Shown here piece after piece: positions 1-7,846 of a stretch of 18,410 nucleotides of DNA. Both the position numbers and the translations under genes were made by a program. The notes under the pieces were generated by a model. It saw only the letters and a program-made list of their open reading frames with translations. It made no database searches and was not told where the DNA came from. Every line of letters begins with the position of its first letter. Positions within the stretch are counted from its first letter, which is position 1. Source of the stretch: JACKOD01 sp041591635 (GTDB taxonomy: Bacteria; Pseudomonadota; Gammaproteobacteria; Pseudomonadales; Oleiphilaceae); contig JBFHRO010000043.1 of the NCBI GenBank assembly GCA_041591635.1, positions 1 to 18,410 on the forward strand. Direction: 5' to 3'.

Positions 1-425
1 GCAAGCAGGATGTGGGGCTTGATATTGGGTCAATGGATGCCTTGCTCGCTTTGACCGAACAGCGCGGTGCAAAGATCGGCATGCAGCAGGATGTGTATTA
101 TGGGGATGAATTTGCGGCCCGGTTAAAAGCTCCCGCCTTTGCCAGCCATTTTGATCCGGTGGCAGATGCGGCTTTGAATTCGCGCAAAACCCGCGCCGGC
201 CGTATCCTGGGTTTTTTTGAAGAAAAAGTCTCAATGCAATATCAGATAAAAACGAACCCGGATTTTGCGGGGTTGGCCCTGCATCCCTTTACTCTGCACA
301 ACGAGGCCGTGTTTTTTGGCGTCAGTCGCCAGGTATCAGAGGCGGTCCTCAAGCGTTTGAAAGAGGCATTTATTCGCCTGGAACAGACAGGTGAACTGGA
401 AAGGATTCGTGCGCAGCTTTGGTGA
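1..425 (+). CDS. Periplasmic solute-binding protein, family 3 type (3' end only)
   Basis: The reading frame is open from the first full codon at position 3 to the TGA at 423-425, so the gene starts outside the window; the GTG at 12 is only the first possible start inside it. About 140 C-terminal residues are visible. They read like the end of a bacterial family-3 (amino-acid type) extracellular binding protein or a transporter-substrate-binding-like domain. An early segment has the pattern of the second lobe (DIGSMDALLALTEQRG). A late segment (LHPFTLHNEAVFFGVSRQ) is followed by a closing amphipathic helix (VLKRLKEAFIRLEQTGELERI), which is typical of this fold, where the last helix often reads 'a...l...G....i'. 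Such proteins bind small solutes in the periplasm, but no ligand can be assigned. Many non-transport members occur in Pseudomonas-like genomes. No permease follows it. Confidence is fair for the fold and low for the role. Confidence 0.6.
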   Translation, partial: KQDVGLDIGSMDALLALTEQRGAKIGMQQDVYYGDEFAARLKAPAFASHFDPVADAALNSRKTRAGRILGFFEEKVSMQYQIKTNPDFAGLALHPFTLHNEAVFFGVSRQVSEAVLKRLKEAFIRLEQTGELERIRAQLW

Positions 426-490
426 GGGATTGAAATTCCTGCGTGTCTTGGATTGGGGGCGAAAAAAGCGCTGCCCGGGTGCCTTGAAGC

Positions 491-499
491 TGCGATAAT
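491..499 (+). promoter_or_regulatory. Possible extended -10 promoter for the membrane protein gene
   Basis: TG-C-GATAAT at 491-499 matches an extended -10 element (GATAAT is 5 of 6 to TATAAT). The matching -35 position (about 471-476, CTGCCC) is poor, as is common for extended -10 promoters. Transcription would start near 506, about 36 bases before the chosen start codon. This was judged by eye only. Confidence 0.35.
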
Positions 500-541
500 C
501 GGGTGCATGGCCCGCGTAAGTGCAAGGTGTTAGGGAGGTCT

Positions 542-1642
542 ATGAAAAAGCTATCGCCATTGATGTTGCGAACCCTTGGGACGAGTCTGGGCGCGCTGGT
601 GAGCGTGCTGCCGCTGATGGTGGTGCGTTTGTTGATCGTGGCAGGTGTGGAAGGGGCGGGGATGCCGATTGGCTCCTGGCTGCATCTGTTTTATCTGCCA
701 ATAGAGCTGCTGTTTCCCGTCGTTATCAGTCATCGACGACTCGCTCGTGAGCCGCTCATAAGACCGCTGCGCCTGGCCTCCGTGACCACCTTGTATACCT
801 TGTTACTGGTGCCTATGGTATTGGCACTGTTTACCGTGCTGGTCTATGCCTCAACCCGGCACGCGCAAGGTTTTGCGCAAACGGCCGCCTTGGTGTTGGG
901 CTTGTCGCCGGTGTTGGGTGTGTTTGGGTTGCTGGGGCTGATTTTGTTGTGTTCGCCAATTCTGGTATCGGGGTGGGGGCTGGCCTGGCTGCTGGACTCC
1001 ATGGTCTTGAGAAAACAGGGTCTGGCATTGGCCAATCAAGCCTATTGGCGCCGTGCCCAAGGATTCAAGTCGAGCTGGCGTGAGCGTTGCTCGTTGCGTG
1101 CCGGGCGGTATCTCAAGTGGCTGAAAGCCGGTAATACAAACGCTCGCTCCTACGCGATGGCACAGGTGAAGGGGGATCTGGATCGCTGGCGCGCCCCCCT
1201 GATTCGGGCCGTGGTTGCAACCTCGGAAACTTTGCCGACGTTATCGGCACAGTCTGCCGCCATGTTGACCCAGGTGCGTGCGCAGAGCGAAGCACTTGAT
1301 AGCAAGGTGCTGGATTTTTATGCGCTTTTGCTGGCTAAACTGGTGCCGCAGGAACTGACCTGGACCCGCTACTCGGACGGAGTGCAGAGCATCTATCAGG
1401 CACTGACGTTCAATCTTATGGCAATCGTCGATCAATTGAGCGCGGAAAAAGAGCCGCGTGCCTGCACGGCGGATATGGCGCACCGGCTTGAACACAATGC
1501 GGCGGCACTGAGTGCGCTTGACCTGTTGATCAAAGAGATTGGTCTTTTGCCGGATCGTCAGCGCGCCCACCTTCCCGAACTGGATGCAAGTTTAGGGCAT
1601 TTGAACCAGCTGGTGGCGCAGGTGAAGGATTACCGCTTTTGA
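542..1642 (+). CDS. Multi-pass membrane protein of unknown function
   Basis: I do not recognise this 366-residue protein. The N-terminal 150 residues are strongly hydrophobic, with probable membrane segments near residues 15-37, 46-63, 78-103 and a long stretch at 110-150 that may hold two. After it come a basic stretch (RRAQGFKSSWRER) and about 200 mostly helical, soluble residues ending in KDYRF, probably cytoplasmic. No catalytic motif is visible. ATG 542 was chosen because AGGGAGGT (532-539) precedes it. The spacing is tight (about 3 bases), and a GTG at 503 in the same frame is possible but would add a non-hydrophobic, Cys-containing leader. It is preceded by the binding-protein fragment and followed by a 200-base gap, so it is probably its own unit. 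The soluble half could be a scaffold or partner-binding region, but that is a guess. Confidence 0.75.
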   Translation: MKKLSPLMLRTLGTSLGALVSVLPLMVVRLLIVAGVEGAGMPIGSWLHLFYLPIELLFPVVISHRRLAREPLIRPLRLASVTTLYTLLLVPMVLALFTVLVYASTRHAQGFAQTAALVLGLSPVLGVFGLLGLILLCSPILVSGWGLAWLLDSMVLRKQGLALANQAYWRRAQGFKSSWRERCSLRAGRYLKWLKAGNTNARSYAMAQVKGDLDRWRAPLIRAVVATSETLPTLSAQSAAMLTQVRAQSEALDSKVLDFYALLLAKLVPQELTWTRYSDGVQSIYQALTFNLMAIVDQLSAEKEPRACTADMAHRLEHNAAALSALDLLIKEIGLLPDRQRAHLPELDASLGHLNQLVAQVKDYRF

Positions 1643-1843
1643 GTTTGGCTGATTTTTTCGTGGTTGTTACTGCGTCGTTTTTGCAGATGCTGGCCTCGCC
1701 TGTCATTTGATCATTGCTTGTCTTCTGTCTGTCTTTTATGCACAGGTGTGTTGGAATAAAAACTAGAACATTTCGTCATCCGATCTACGCTTAGGAGGTA
1801 GGTGTTTTTACGTATCTTGCCGAACTGATTGGGGGCGATGAGC
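1643..1843 (+). other. Intergenic region before the binding-protein gene
   Basis: This gap of about 200 bases holds no gene. I see no convincing sigma70 promoter in it. Its notable content is the strong Shine-Dalgarno at 1793-1798 with a tiny leader ORF (listed separately), and a 12-base direct repeat whose second copy lies inside the coding region. A T-rich stretch after the preceding stop (1652-1685) lacks a clear stem, so I do not call a terminator. Confidence 0.5.
1793..1828 (+). promoter_or_regulatory. Strong Shine-Dalgarno plus 8-codon leader ORF before the binding-protein gene
   Basis: AGGAGG at 1793-1798 is the best ribosome-binding sequence in the window, but it lies 45 bases before the likely start of the binding protein. 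In the same frame, a GTG at 1802 (or TTG at 1817) opens a short reading frame, GTG TTT TTA CGT ATC TTG, ending at TGA 1826-1828. The GTG is only 3 bases from the Shine-Dalgarno, which is close. The arrangement could be a leader peptide, a ribosome standby site, or the remnant of a longer N-terminus. Confidence 0.4.
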
Positions 1844-1870
1844 ATGACGAAGTGGCATGTAGGTGTTTTT
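1798..1870 (+). repeat. 12-base direct repeat flanking the start of the binding-protein gene
   Basis: GTAGGTGTTTTT occurs at 1798-1809 and again at 1859-1870, 61 bases apart. The first copy overlaps the strong Shine-Dalgarno. The second encodes part of the signal peptide (VGVF). It could be a short duplication or chance in a GT-rich region. Confidence 0.6.
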
Positions 1871-3094
1871 TTGGGTGGGTTGGTGTGTTCGCTTGCCGGC
1901 TGGGCTGAGGTGGTCAAGATCGGCTTGAACTATCCGCAAACCGGCCCTTACAGCATTCAGGGCGCCTATCAAAAACAGGCGGCCGACATGGCGGTCGAGG
2001 AAATCAATGCCCAAGGCGGTATTTTGGGCAAAACCCTGGTGCTGGTATCGCGGGATACCGAATCAAAATCACCCAAATCGGCAGAGAACGTGCGCGAACT
2101 GATTGAAAAGGAAGGCGCGCAAATGATCTTCGGCGGCTCGTCCAGTGGCGTGGCCATTGCGGGCGGCAAGGTGGCGAAGGAGCTGGACAAGCTGTACTTC
2201 GGTACCTTGACCTATTCCAACGATACCACCGGCAAAGATGGCCATACCCACATGTTCCGGGAATGCTACAGCGCCTGGATGGGTGCAAAAGTGCTCGCCA
2301 AATACCTGAAGGAACAGCATGCAGGCAAAAAGTACTTTTACATTACCGCCGATTACACCTGGGGCTGGAGCACGGAAGAATCGATTCGACTGTTCAGTGA
2401 TACGACAGATACCGGCGCCCATAAAGGGACAAAAACACCCTTTCCGGGAGCCACCGACAAGGACTTCAAAAAGGCTCTGACGCTGGCCAAGGCAAATAAC
2501 CCGGATGTGCTGGTGCTGGTGCTCTTCGGCAAGGACATGGCCGATGCGCTAAACGAGGCAACCGCCATGGGGCTCAAACGCAAGATGGCGATTGTGGTGC
2601 CCAATATCACGCTTGGTATGGCCAAATCGGCCGGGCCCAAGGTCATGGAGGGGGTTGTGGGCGCTTTGCCATGGGCCTGGAACGTACCCTATCAATATAA
2701 CTACGAGCGCGGCAAGCAGTTCGTTGAGGCGTTTGCCAGCCGTTACCAGGGGTATCCCTCCACATCGGCGGCATCGGCTTATTCCATTCTCTATCAATAT
2801 AAAGCAGCGGTAGAGCGTGCCGGCAGCTTCGAAACGGCGGCGGTGATCAAAGCACTTGAGGGCCACAAGTACAGCTTTCTGAAGGATACGCAAGAGTGGC
2901 GGGCCTTTGATCATCAGAATGTACAGACGGTTTATGCCGTCAGGGCCAAGCCCTGGAAGGAAGTAACCGCCGACAAGTTCGAGGAGGATTATTTCGAGAT
3001 CATCGGCGCCATGTCGGGCGAAGAGGCGTCACCGACCCACGAAGAGTGGCTGGCGGATCGCCGGGCAAATGGCCAGCCTGATGCTTTGCAATAG
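1844..3094 (+). CDS. ABC-type branched-chain-amino-acid-like substrate-binding protein (Peripla_BP_6)
   Basis: This is a periplasmic type-1 binding protein of the LivJ/UrtA/amide-binding superfamily, about 416 residues. From ATG 1844 a signal peptide is visible: MTK, a hydrophobic core, then AGWA before EVVKIGLNYPQTGPYS, with probable cleavage after residue 21. The mature start (KIGLNYPQTGPYSIQG), IGSSSSG-like segment (IFGGSSSGVAIAG), GKKYFYITADYTWGWS and the NNPDVLVLVLFGKDMADALNEA lobe-2 strand are family hallmarks. GGGGG at 1831-1835 is 8 bases before ATG 1844. ATG 1838 and TTG 1829 are in frame but badly spaced, and an in-frame TGA lies directly before 1829. No permease or ATPase gene is adjacent. 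The next gene, 32 bases on, is a chemoreceptor, so the protein may serve sensing as well as, or rather than, uptake. The ligand is not assignable; urea, amides, amino acids and aromatic acids are all possible. Confidence 0.88.
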   Translation: MTKWHVGVFLGGLVCSLAGWAEVVKIGLNYPQTGPYSIQGAYQKQAADMAVEEINAQGGILGKTLVLVSRDTESKSPKSAENVRELIEKEGAQMIFGGSSSGVAIAGGKVAKELDKLYFGTLTYSNDTTGKDGHTHMFRECYSAWMGAKVLAKYLKEQHAGKKYFYITADYTWGWSTEESIRLFSDTTDTGAHKGTKTPFPGATDKDFKKALTLAKANNPDVLVLVLFGKDMADALNEATAMGLKRKMAIVVPNITLGMAKSAGPKVMEGVVGALPWAWNVPYQYNYERGKQFVEAFASRYQGYPSTSAASAYSILYQYKAAVERAGSFETAAVIKALEGHKYSFLKDTQEWRAFDHQNVQTVYAVRAKPWKEVTADKFEEDYFEIIGAMSGEEASPTHEEWLADRRANGQPDALQ

Positions 3095-3126
3095 TTTCTT
3101 GGTTGCTTGCAGCGAGGTTTGTCGCC

Positions 3127-5166
3127 ATGGCGTTTAATATTCAGTCCAAGATAATCCTGGCCTTTGTGGCTGTCATTTTGCTGGTGTTTTCCAGTTTGGC
3201 GGTCATTTTGAACATGCAGTTGCTGCAATGGTTTGGTCAGGATGCGAAAGACAAGGTGTCTACGGCAAGCTCCATCGTGCAGACCCGGCTCGCGGCGATG
3301 AAAACCAACAAGCTGGCTGCGATCAAGGCCGCCTCGGCCACCGATGTGGCTTCATCAAACCTGATGATGATTTCGGAATTGCTGGCCGAGGATGGGCAGG
3401 CGGTGTTTGATGATGCCTATGTGGAAATGGCCAAAGGACTGGCGCAGTTGCTCAAACAGCGCGCGGCCCAGGAAGGATTGAGCATGGCGACGGTGCACAC
3501 GGCCCAGAACACCCTGATCGCCGCCTATGAACGTCACACAGGTACTTTGTACTGGTACAAAGGCGCCGCCCAGTATGCCAGAGCAGCCGAAGGCGTGATT
3601 TCCACTGTAGTCGAGTTACCGTCAGAATTCGGCGAGATAACTCCCCAAACCGCTGGCAAGGACACTCAGTTTCGCCGCTTCAAGCACGTCATTGGAATTC
3701 AGTTCACCCGCCCCGTCACCGATGCCTATGACCCGGAGGCAGTGCTTGGGCGGATCACCGGTGTGTATTTTCTCGATGGCGAATTTGCCAGTGATCTGGC
3801 GCGCCTGACAAACACCGAACTGAATCTCTATGTGGATGGCCGCTACAGTCAGGGCACCCTTGCAAGTGTTGCGCATCTGCCGCCGCAGAATACCGGGGAC
3901 GATGGCAACGCCTTTATGGAGGTCGCCGGGGACGGAGCGGGTTATTTTGTGTATGCCTTTGCCATTATGGAGCAGGGGGTGCCGCTGGGGCAGGTTGCCA
4001 GTCTTCTGTCCAAGGCGCCTACCAGCCTTCGCATTGACAATGCCCGAACCCTGCTGATGTATTTGTTGCTGGGTGCGCTGGTGGTTGGAGGCTTGATTGC
4101 GTTGGGGTTTTCCAAGGTGATCACTGCCCCGCTAAAGCGCCTGGTGAATGTCATCGCTCAGGTGGAAGGTCAGGGTGACTTTTCGGTTCGGGTCGATGTC
4201 GCTTCTAATGATGAGGTGGGGCGCGCGATTCGAGCCTTTAACAGCTTGCTGGACCAGCTCAAAAACAACATTGACGACATTAGCCTGGTGATGGGAGCCG
4301 TCGCCCAGGGCGATCTCACCAAGCGTGTCTCATCATCGGCCTCGGGCGAAATCGGTGTGTTGAAAACCCATATCAACCAGTCTATGGATGCGCTTGAAGC
4401 CGCACTCAGAACCGTTTACCGGGCTTCACACCAGGTGAATGAGAAAGTCGTCGCCACCACCGAGGCAAGCACCACCGTGGTGAATGGGGCGGCAACGGCA
4501 CAGGAAGCCATTGGCTATGTGGCCAATGCCATGTCACAAACCAACCTTGCCATTGGTGAAGTGGCCCAGAATACCGAAAGTGCCAAATACAGCGCGCAAG
4601 TGGCGGTGGGCCTGGTGCAATCGGGTTATGAGACCATGAAGAATCTGTCGGGGGTGGTCAATCATGTGTCACAAAACAACGAAAAGATTCAGGGCATTAC
4701 CGGCAACATCCAGAGCATTGCCGAACAGACCAATCTGTTGGCGTTGAACGCTGCCATTGAAGCCGCCCGCGCGGGTGAGCAAGGGCGGGGCTTTGCGGTG
4801 GTTGCCGATGAGGTGCGTGCCCTGGCGGGCAATGCGTCAAGATTCGCGCGCGACATTACCGATTTGGTGCTTGAGGCCGTGAGATACGGGCAGAATGCGG
4901 TACAGGCTACGACGCGGGTAACGGTTGATATGGAGAAAATTACCCAGGCCGTACGCGAGAGTGAGGACAGCCTGCAGCGTATTGCGGCGGCCATGGAGCA
5001 GCAAACGGTCACTGTCAATGAAATCAATACCAATGTGCAGTCACTGCACGAGATCGGGGCGCAAAGCGCCAAGGCGGCCGAGCATATCAGTGCGTCGCTC
5101 GGGGCGGTGGCGCTCATCGCCGATGAAAACCGGCGCTGCCTGGAACGTTTCAGGTTGTCACGCTGA
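3127..5166 (+). CDS. Methyl-accepting chemotaxis protein with periplasmic sensor domain
   Basis: This is a transmembrane chemoreceptor of about 679 residues that controls a CheA/CheW signalling complex. Order of parts: a short cytoplasmic N-terminus and TM1 (about residues 8-30); a periplasmic region of roughly 275 residues; TM2 (about 308-328, LLMYLLLGALVVGGLIAL); a HAMP linker starting KVITAPLKRLVNVI with a DEVGRAIRAFNSLL motif; and a long methyl-accepting coiled coil. The highly conserved hairpin tip EQTNLLALNAAIEAARAGEQ and GRGFAVVADEVRALA lie at about residues 533-567. The sensor domain (GRITGVYFLDGEFASDLARLTNTELNLYVDG) looks Cache-like but I cannot assign a subclass. ATG 3127 has GAGG at about 3114-3117 and gives a normal positively charged start before TM1. 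The protein ends CLERFRLSR, without the CheR-binding NWETF-type pentapeptide. It is probably cotranscribed with the binding-protein gene (32-base gap). Confidence 0.95.
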   Translation: MAFNIQSKIILAFVAVILLVFSSLAVILNMQLLQWFGQDAKDKVSTASSIVQTRLAAMKTNKLAAIKAASATDVASSNLMMISELLAEDGQAVFDDAYVEMAKGLAQLLKQRAAQEGLSMATVHTAQNTLIAAYERHTGTLYWYKGAAQYARAAEGVISTVVELPSEFGEITPQTAGKDTQFRRFKHVIGIQFTRPVTDAYDPEAVLGRITGVYFLDGEFASDLARLTNTELNLYVDGRYSQGTLASVAHLPPQNTGDDGNAFMEVAGDGAGYFVYAFAIMEQGVPLGQVASLLSKAPTSLRIDNARTLLMYLLLGALVVGGLIALGFSKVITAPLKRLVNVIAQVEGQGDFSVRVDVASNDEVGRAIRAFNSLLDQLKNNIDDISLVMGAVAQGDLTKRVSSSASGEIGVLKTHINQSMDALEAALRTVYRASHQVNEKVVATTEASTTVVNGAATAQEAIGYVANAMSQTNLAIGEVAQNTESAKYSAQVAVGLVQSGYETMKNLSGVVNHVSQNNEKIQGITGNIQSIAEQTNLLALNAAIEAARAGEQGRGFAVVADEVRALAGNASRFARDITDLVLEAVRYGQNAVQATTRVTVDMEKITQAVRESEDSLQRIAAAMEQQTVTVNEINTNVQSLHEIGAQSAKAAEHISASLGAVALIADENRRCLERFRLSR

Positions 5167-5216
5167 AGCGGGGCGCCCTCTGTGGCGCCTGCCCCTGTGA
5201 CTCATGGGCTTCAGCG
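5161..5216. terminator. Inverted repeat spanning two convergent stop codons (possible bidirectional terminator)
   Basis: CGCTGAAGC (5161-5169) and GCTTCAGCG (5208-5216) are perfect 9-base complements. The chemoreceptor TGA (5164-5166) lies in the left arm, and the LolA-like gene's stop (complement of 5211-5213) in the right arm. Inside, GGCGCC at 5172-5177 and 5184-5189 can form a second hairpin with a 6-base loop. Neither side has a T-run, so intrinsic termination is doubtful. It could work with Rho or protect convergent 3' ends. Confidence 0.5.
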
Positions 5217-6002
5217 GGAGCGCTTGAGACTGTTCTGGGTGAAATCGTTTTCGTCCAGCGGTACCCGAAACTGGTAGTTCTTGATAATCAGATCGGTTGA
5301 CTTGCCGGTCTGGTGGTTGATCATTTCGCTCTTTTCAGGGCGCCAATACCGCCCCAGGTATTGCTGATAACCGTCGACGGTCAGGGTCTTGAGCAGGGAT
5401 TGTTTGCGATCATAGAACTCGACCTTGCGCATCACGTATTCGTTCTGGTCAATCCAGGCGACCTGTTTGGTGTAGCCCGAGTTTTCATCCTTGGGAAACC
5501 GCTCGACCACAAAACACACCAGGGGGCCGCAGGGCTCATCGCGCAGGTAGTTGTAGCTGTACTTCTCGACCTCCTGACTGCTCATGTCTTCAAAGGCGAA
5601 CTCACTGCCCATAAAAGGGCCGGACTTGTTGCTGGAGGCAATGCGCTTGACGCGTTTGAGCGCCGGCAGGTACAGCCACTGGTCATCAGGCTCGCTTTTG
5701 TGCGAGTAGGTGAGCAAGGCGGTGCCGCGCACGTCTTTGGGTTCATCAAAAATGGTCAGGCTTTTGTCGCCATCGTCGGGCACTTCGAGTGTCTGGATGC
5801 GCAGGGTGCGCACGCTTTCCTCGCCGTTACGGTTGCGCAGGATCATGGTCATGTCAGAGGTGATGGTTTGCCAGCCCTTGTCGCGCTGATTGGCTTCGAT
5901 CGCAATAGCCAGGCCTTTTTCCGCCGCGGATTGCGCAAAGCCTAAGGTCGCGGTGCACACCAGTGCGGATCCCAGTAGCAGTTGTTGGAAGGTTTTTGCC
6001 AT
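5211..6002 (-). CDS. LolA-like outer membrane lipoprotein-sorting protein family (DUF/pfam LolA_like)
   Basis: This 263-residue secreted protein begins MAKTFQQLLLGSALVCTATLGFAQSAAEKG, a clear signal peptide probably cut after residue 23. The mature part has features of the large 'outer membrane lipoprotein-sorting protein' family, a LolA-type beta fold: SLTIFDEPKDVRGTALLTYSHK, DDQWLYLPALKRVKRIASSNKSGPFMGSEFAFEDM and the C-terminal YWRPEKSEMINHQTGKSTDLII. C158 and C163 (CGPLVC) may form a disulfide. AAGGAG lies 7 bases before ATG, supporting the start. Members are often encoded next to MMPL/RND-superfamily exporters and are thought to handle lipids or lipoproteins in the periplasm. No exporter is in this window. 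It sits 41 bases after the secretion ATPase gene on the same strand, so the two may share a transcript. Confidence 0.85.
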   Translation of the reverse strand: MAKTFQQLLLGSALVCTATLGFAQSAAEKGLAIAIEANQRDKGWQTITSDMTMILRNRNGEESVRTLRIQTLEVPDDGDKSLTIFDEPKDVRGTALLTYSHKSEPDDQWLYLPALKRVKRIASSNKSGPFMGSEFAFEDMSSQEVEKYSYNYLRDEPCGPLVCFVVERFPKDENSGYTKQVAWIDQNEYVMRKVEFYDRKQSLLKTLTVDGYQQYLGRYWRPEKSEMINHQTGKSTDLIIKNYQFRVPLDENDFTQNSLKRSR

Positions 6003-6043
6003 GACGATTCTCCTTGTTGGTTGGCGATGGGGTCGATCTTACC

Positions 6044-7846
6044 TCAGTTTTGACCAAAAAGTGGTGCAACCCGCATGACTTCCTCGGCGGTGGTCAATCC
6101 GGCTGCGGCTTTGTTGGCCCCGCTGACACGCAGACTGAGCATGCCTTCCTTGATCGCTTGTTTACGTAGCGTGTCGATTTCGGTGTTGTCCTGAATCAGG
6201 TGCTTGAGGCTGTTGCTCACCGGCATGATTTCGTACAGGCCGGTACGCCCCTTGTAGCCGGTATCGCGACACTCGACACAGCCCACGGGCGCGTAGACGC
6301 GCGCGGGTACGGGGGCGCGCCAGGGAGCGGTGATGGCATGCCAGATGTCGGGGTCTTGGGTATGTGGTCGCTTGCAGAACCGGCACAGGGTTCGTACCAG
6401 GCGCTGTGCCATGACACCGAGCAACGTGGCCCGAATGATGTAAGAGGGAATGCCCAGTTCCTGTAGCCGGGTGATGGCAGAGGGGGCGTCATTGGTGTGC
6501 AATGTCGAAAGCACAAGGTGCCCGGTGAGGGCGGCCTGGGTGGCCATTTCGGCGGTTTCCAGATCGCGGATTTCTCCGATCATGATGATGTCCGGGTCTT
6601 GGCGCATCAAGGCCCGGATGCCGCTGGCAAAGCTGAGTCCGATCGATGTCTGGGCTTGCATCTGGTTAAAGGCAGGCTCCACCATTTCAATGGGATCTTC
6701 GATGGTACAAACGTTGACTTCGGGACGGGCGATATGGCGCAAGGTGGTATAGAGGGTTGACGTCTTGCCCGAGCCCGTGGGGCCGGTAACCAGAATGATG
6801 CCGTGCGGGTGATCGCACATGCTTTCCCAGCGCTTTTGGTCATCGCGGGAAAACCCCAAATCGTTAAAGGATTTCTGCAGCACCAGCGGGTCAAAAATCC
6901 GCAGCACCATCTTTTCCCCAAAGGCCGTGGGAAGCGTTGAAAGACGCAACTCGACTTCTTTTTCATTGGGGTTGCGGGTTTTGATGCGTCCGTCCTGGGG
7001 CTTGCGTTTTTCTGCCACGTTCAGGCGTCCCAGAATTTTCAGGCGGCTGACCACGGCGATACCTACTTGCGCCGGAAATTCGTAAACACCGTGCAAAATG
7101 CCATCAATACGAAAGCGCACCTTGACGACATCCCGGCGCGGCTCAATATGAATGTCGCTGGCCCTTTGTTCAAAGGCATATTGCAGCAGCCAATCGACAA
7201 TGCTCACCACATGGTGGTCGTTGGCATCGTGGCTGGTGTCGGCACCCAACTCCAGCAGTTGCTCAAAGTTTTGGCTGGTACCGGAGGTGCCGCTGTCGCT
7301 GGCCTTGGTTACCGACCGGGCAAGGTTGTAGAACTCGATGGTATAGCGGCGAATGTCGGTGGGGCTGGCAACGACACGGCGAATCTCTTTTTTCAGTGTG
7401 TGGGCGAGGTCAGTTTCCCATGCTCGATAGAATGGATGAGCACTGGCGATGGTCACCGAATCGGGGCTCACATCCACCGCCAAAATCTGGTGACGCTGCG
7501 CAAACGCAAGGGACATCACCGTTGCCACCTTGCGCGAATCGGTTTTCAGTGGATCAATCTGGAAGAGCGGTTGCCCCGCCCAGTAGGCCAGCCATTTCAA
7601 CAGGCGTTGCAGGGTGAGGGGTTCATGGTTGACCGGGCAGATCAAGTTCGCCCCGGCAATCATTTCCAAGGGATGCAGGCTGCTGTGAACGCCGGTTTTT
7701 CCGATCACGTTCAAGCGGTCGCGGCCTTCCCGGTCAATCAGGCCGTCCTTGATCAACTGCTCGACAATGCGACCCATGGTCAGCATTTCATCCTGCAGTT
7801 TCAGCGGCTCGCGCGTGATGGCTACGTAAGGAGTGGCTGCAGACAT
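6044..7846 (-). CDS. GspE/PilB-family type II secretion / type IV pilus assembly ATPase
   Basis: This is a 600-residue cytoplasmic hexameric ATPase of the secretion/pilus superfamily, complete with both ends inside the window. An N-terminal T2SSE_N/MshEN-like region (about residues 20-170) precedes the N2 domain (SDIHIEPRRDVVKVRFRIDG, from about 230). The ATPase core has Walker A GPTGSGKT (355-362), an Asp box TIEDP (381-385), Walker B DPDIIMIGEIRD (417-428) and a His box TGHLVLSTLHTND (441-453). Two Cys pairs, C488/C491 and C523/C526, match the zinc-binding insert of GspE/PilB proteins. No other gsp or pil gene lies nearby, so the system it powers (secretion, pilus, MshE-like or an orphan) cannot be told from context. 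The start is ATG 7846, with only a weak upstream TTGAG. It is preceded by a 187-base leader with inverted repeats. Confidence 0.93.
   Translation of the reverse strand: MSAATPYVAITREPLKLQDEMLTMGRIVEQLIKDGLIDREGRDRLNVIGKTGVHSSLHPLEMIAGANLICPVNHEPLTLQRLLKWLAYWAGQPLFQIDPLKTDSRKVATVMSLAFAQRHQILAVDVSPDSVTIASAHPFYRAWETDLAHTLKKEIRRVVASPTDIRRYTIEFYNLARSVTKASDSGTSGTSQNFEQLLELGADTSHDANDHHVVSIVDWLLQYAFEQRASDIHIEPRRDVVKVRFRIDGILHGVYEFPAQVGIAVVSRLKILGRLNVAEKRKPQDGRIKTRNPNEKEVELRLSTLPTAFGEKMVLRIFDPLVLQKSFNDLGFSRDDQKRWESMCDHPHGIILVTGPTGSGKTSTLYTTLRHIARPEVNVCTIEDPIEMVEPAFNQMQAQTSIGLSFASGIRALMRQDPDIIMIGEIRDLETAEMATQAALTGHLVLSTLHTNDAPSAITRLQELGIPSYIIRATLLGVMAQRLVRTLCRFCKRPHTQDPDIWHAITAPWRAPVPARVYAPVGCVECRDTGYKGRTGLYEIMPVSNSLKHLIQDNTEIDTLRKQAIKEGMLSLRVSGANKAAAGLTTAEEVMRVAPLFGQN

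Noticed and set aside
1757..1786. Sigma28-like flagellar promoter before the binding-protein/chemoreceptor unit (TAAAAACT ... TCCGATCT)
   Set aside because: The -35-like and -10-like parts are spaced about three bases wrong, and each matches only in part.
5313..5945. Plus-strand open frame (210 codons) opposite the LolA-like gene
   Set aside because: Shadow of a gene with a signal peptide, good ribosome site and family motifs.
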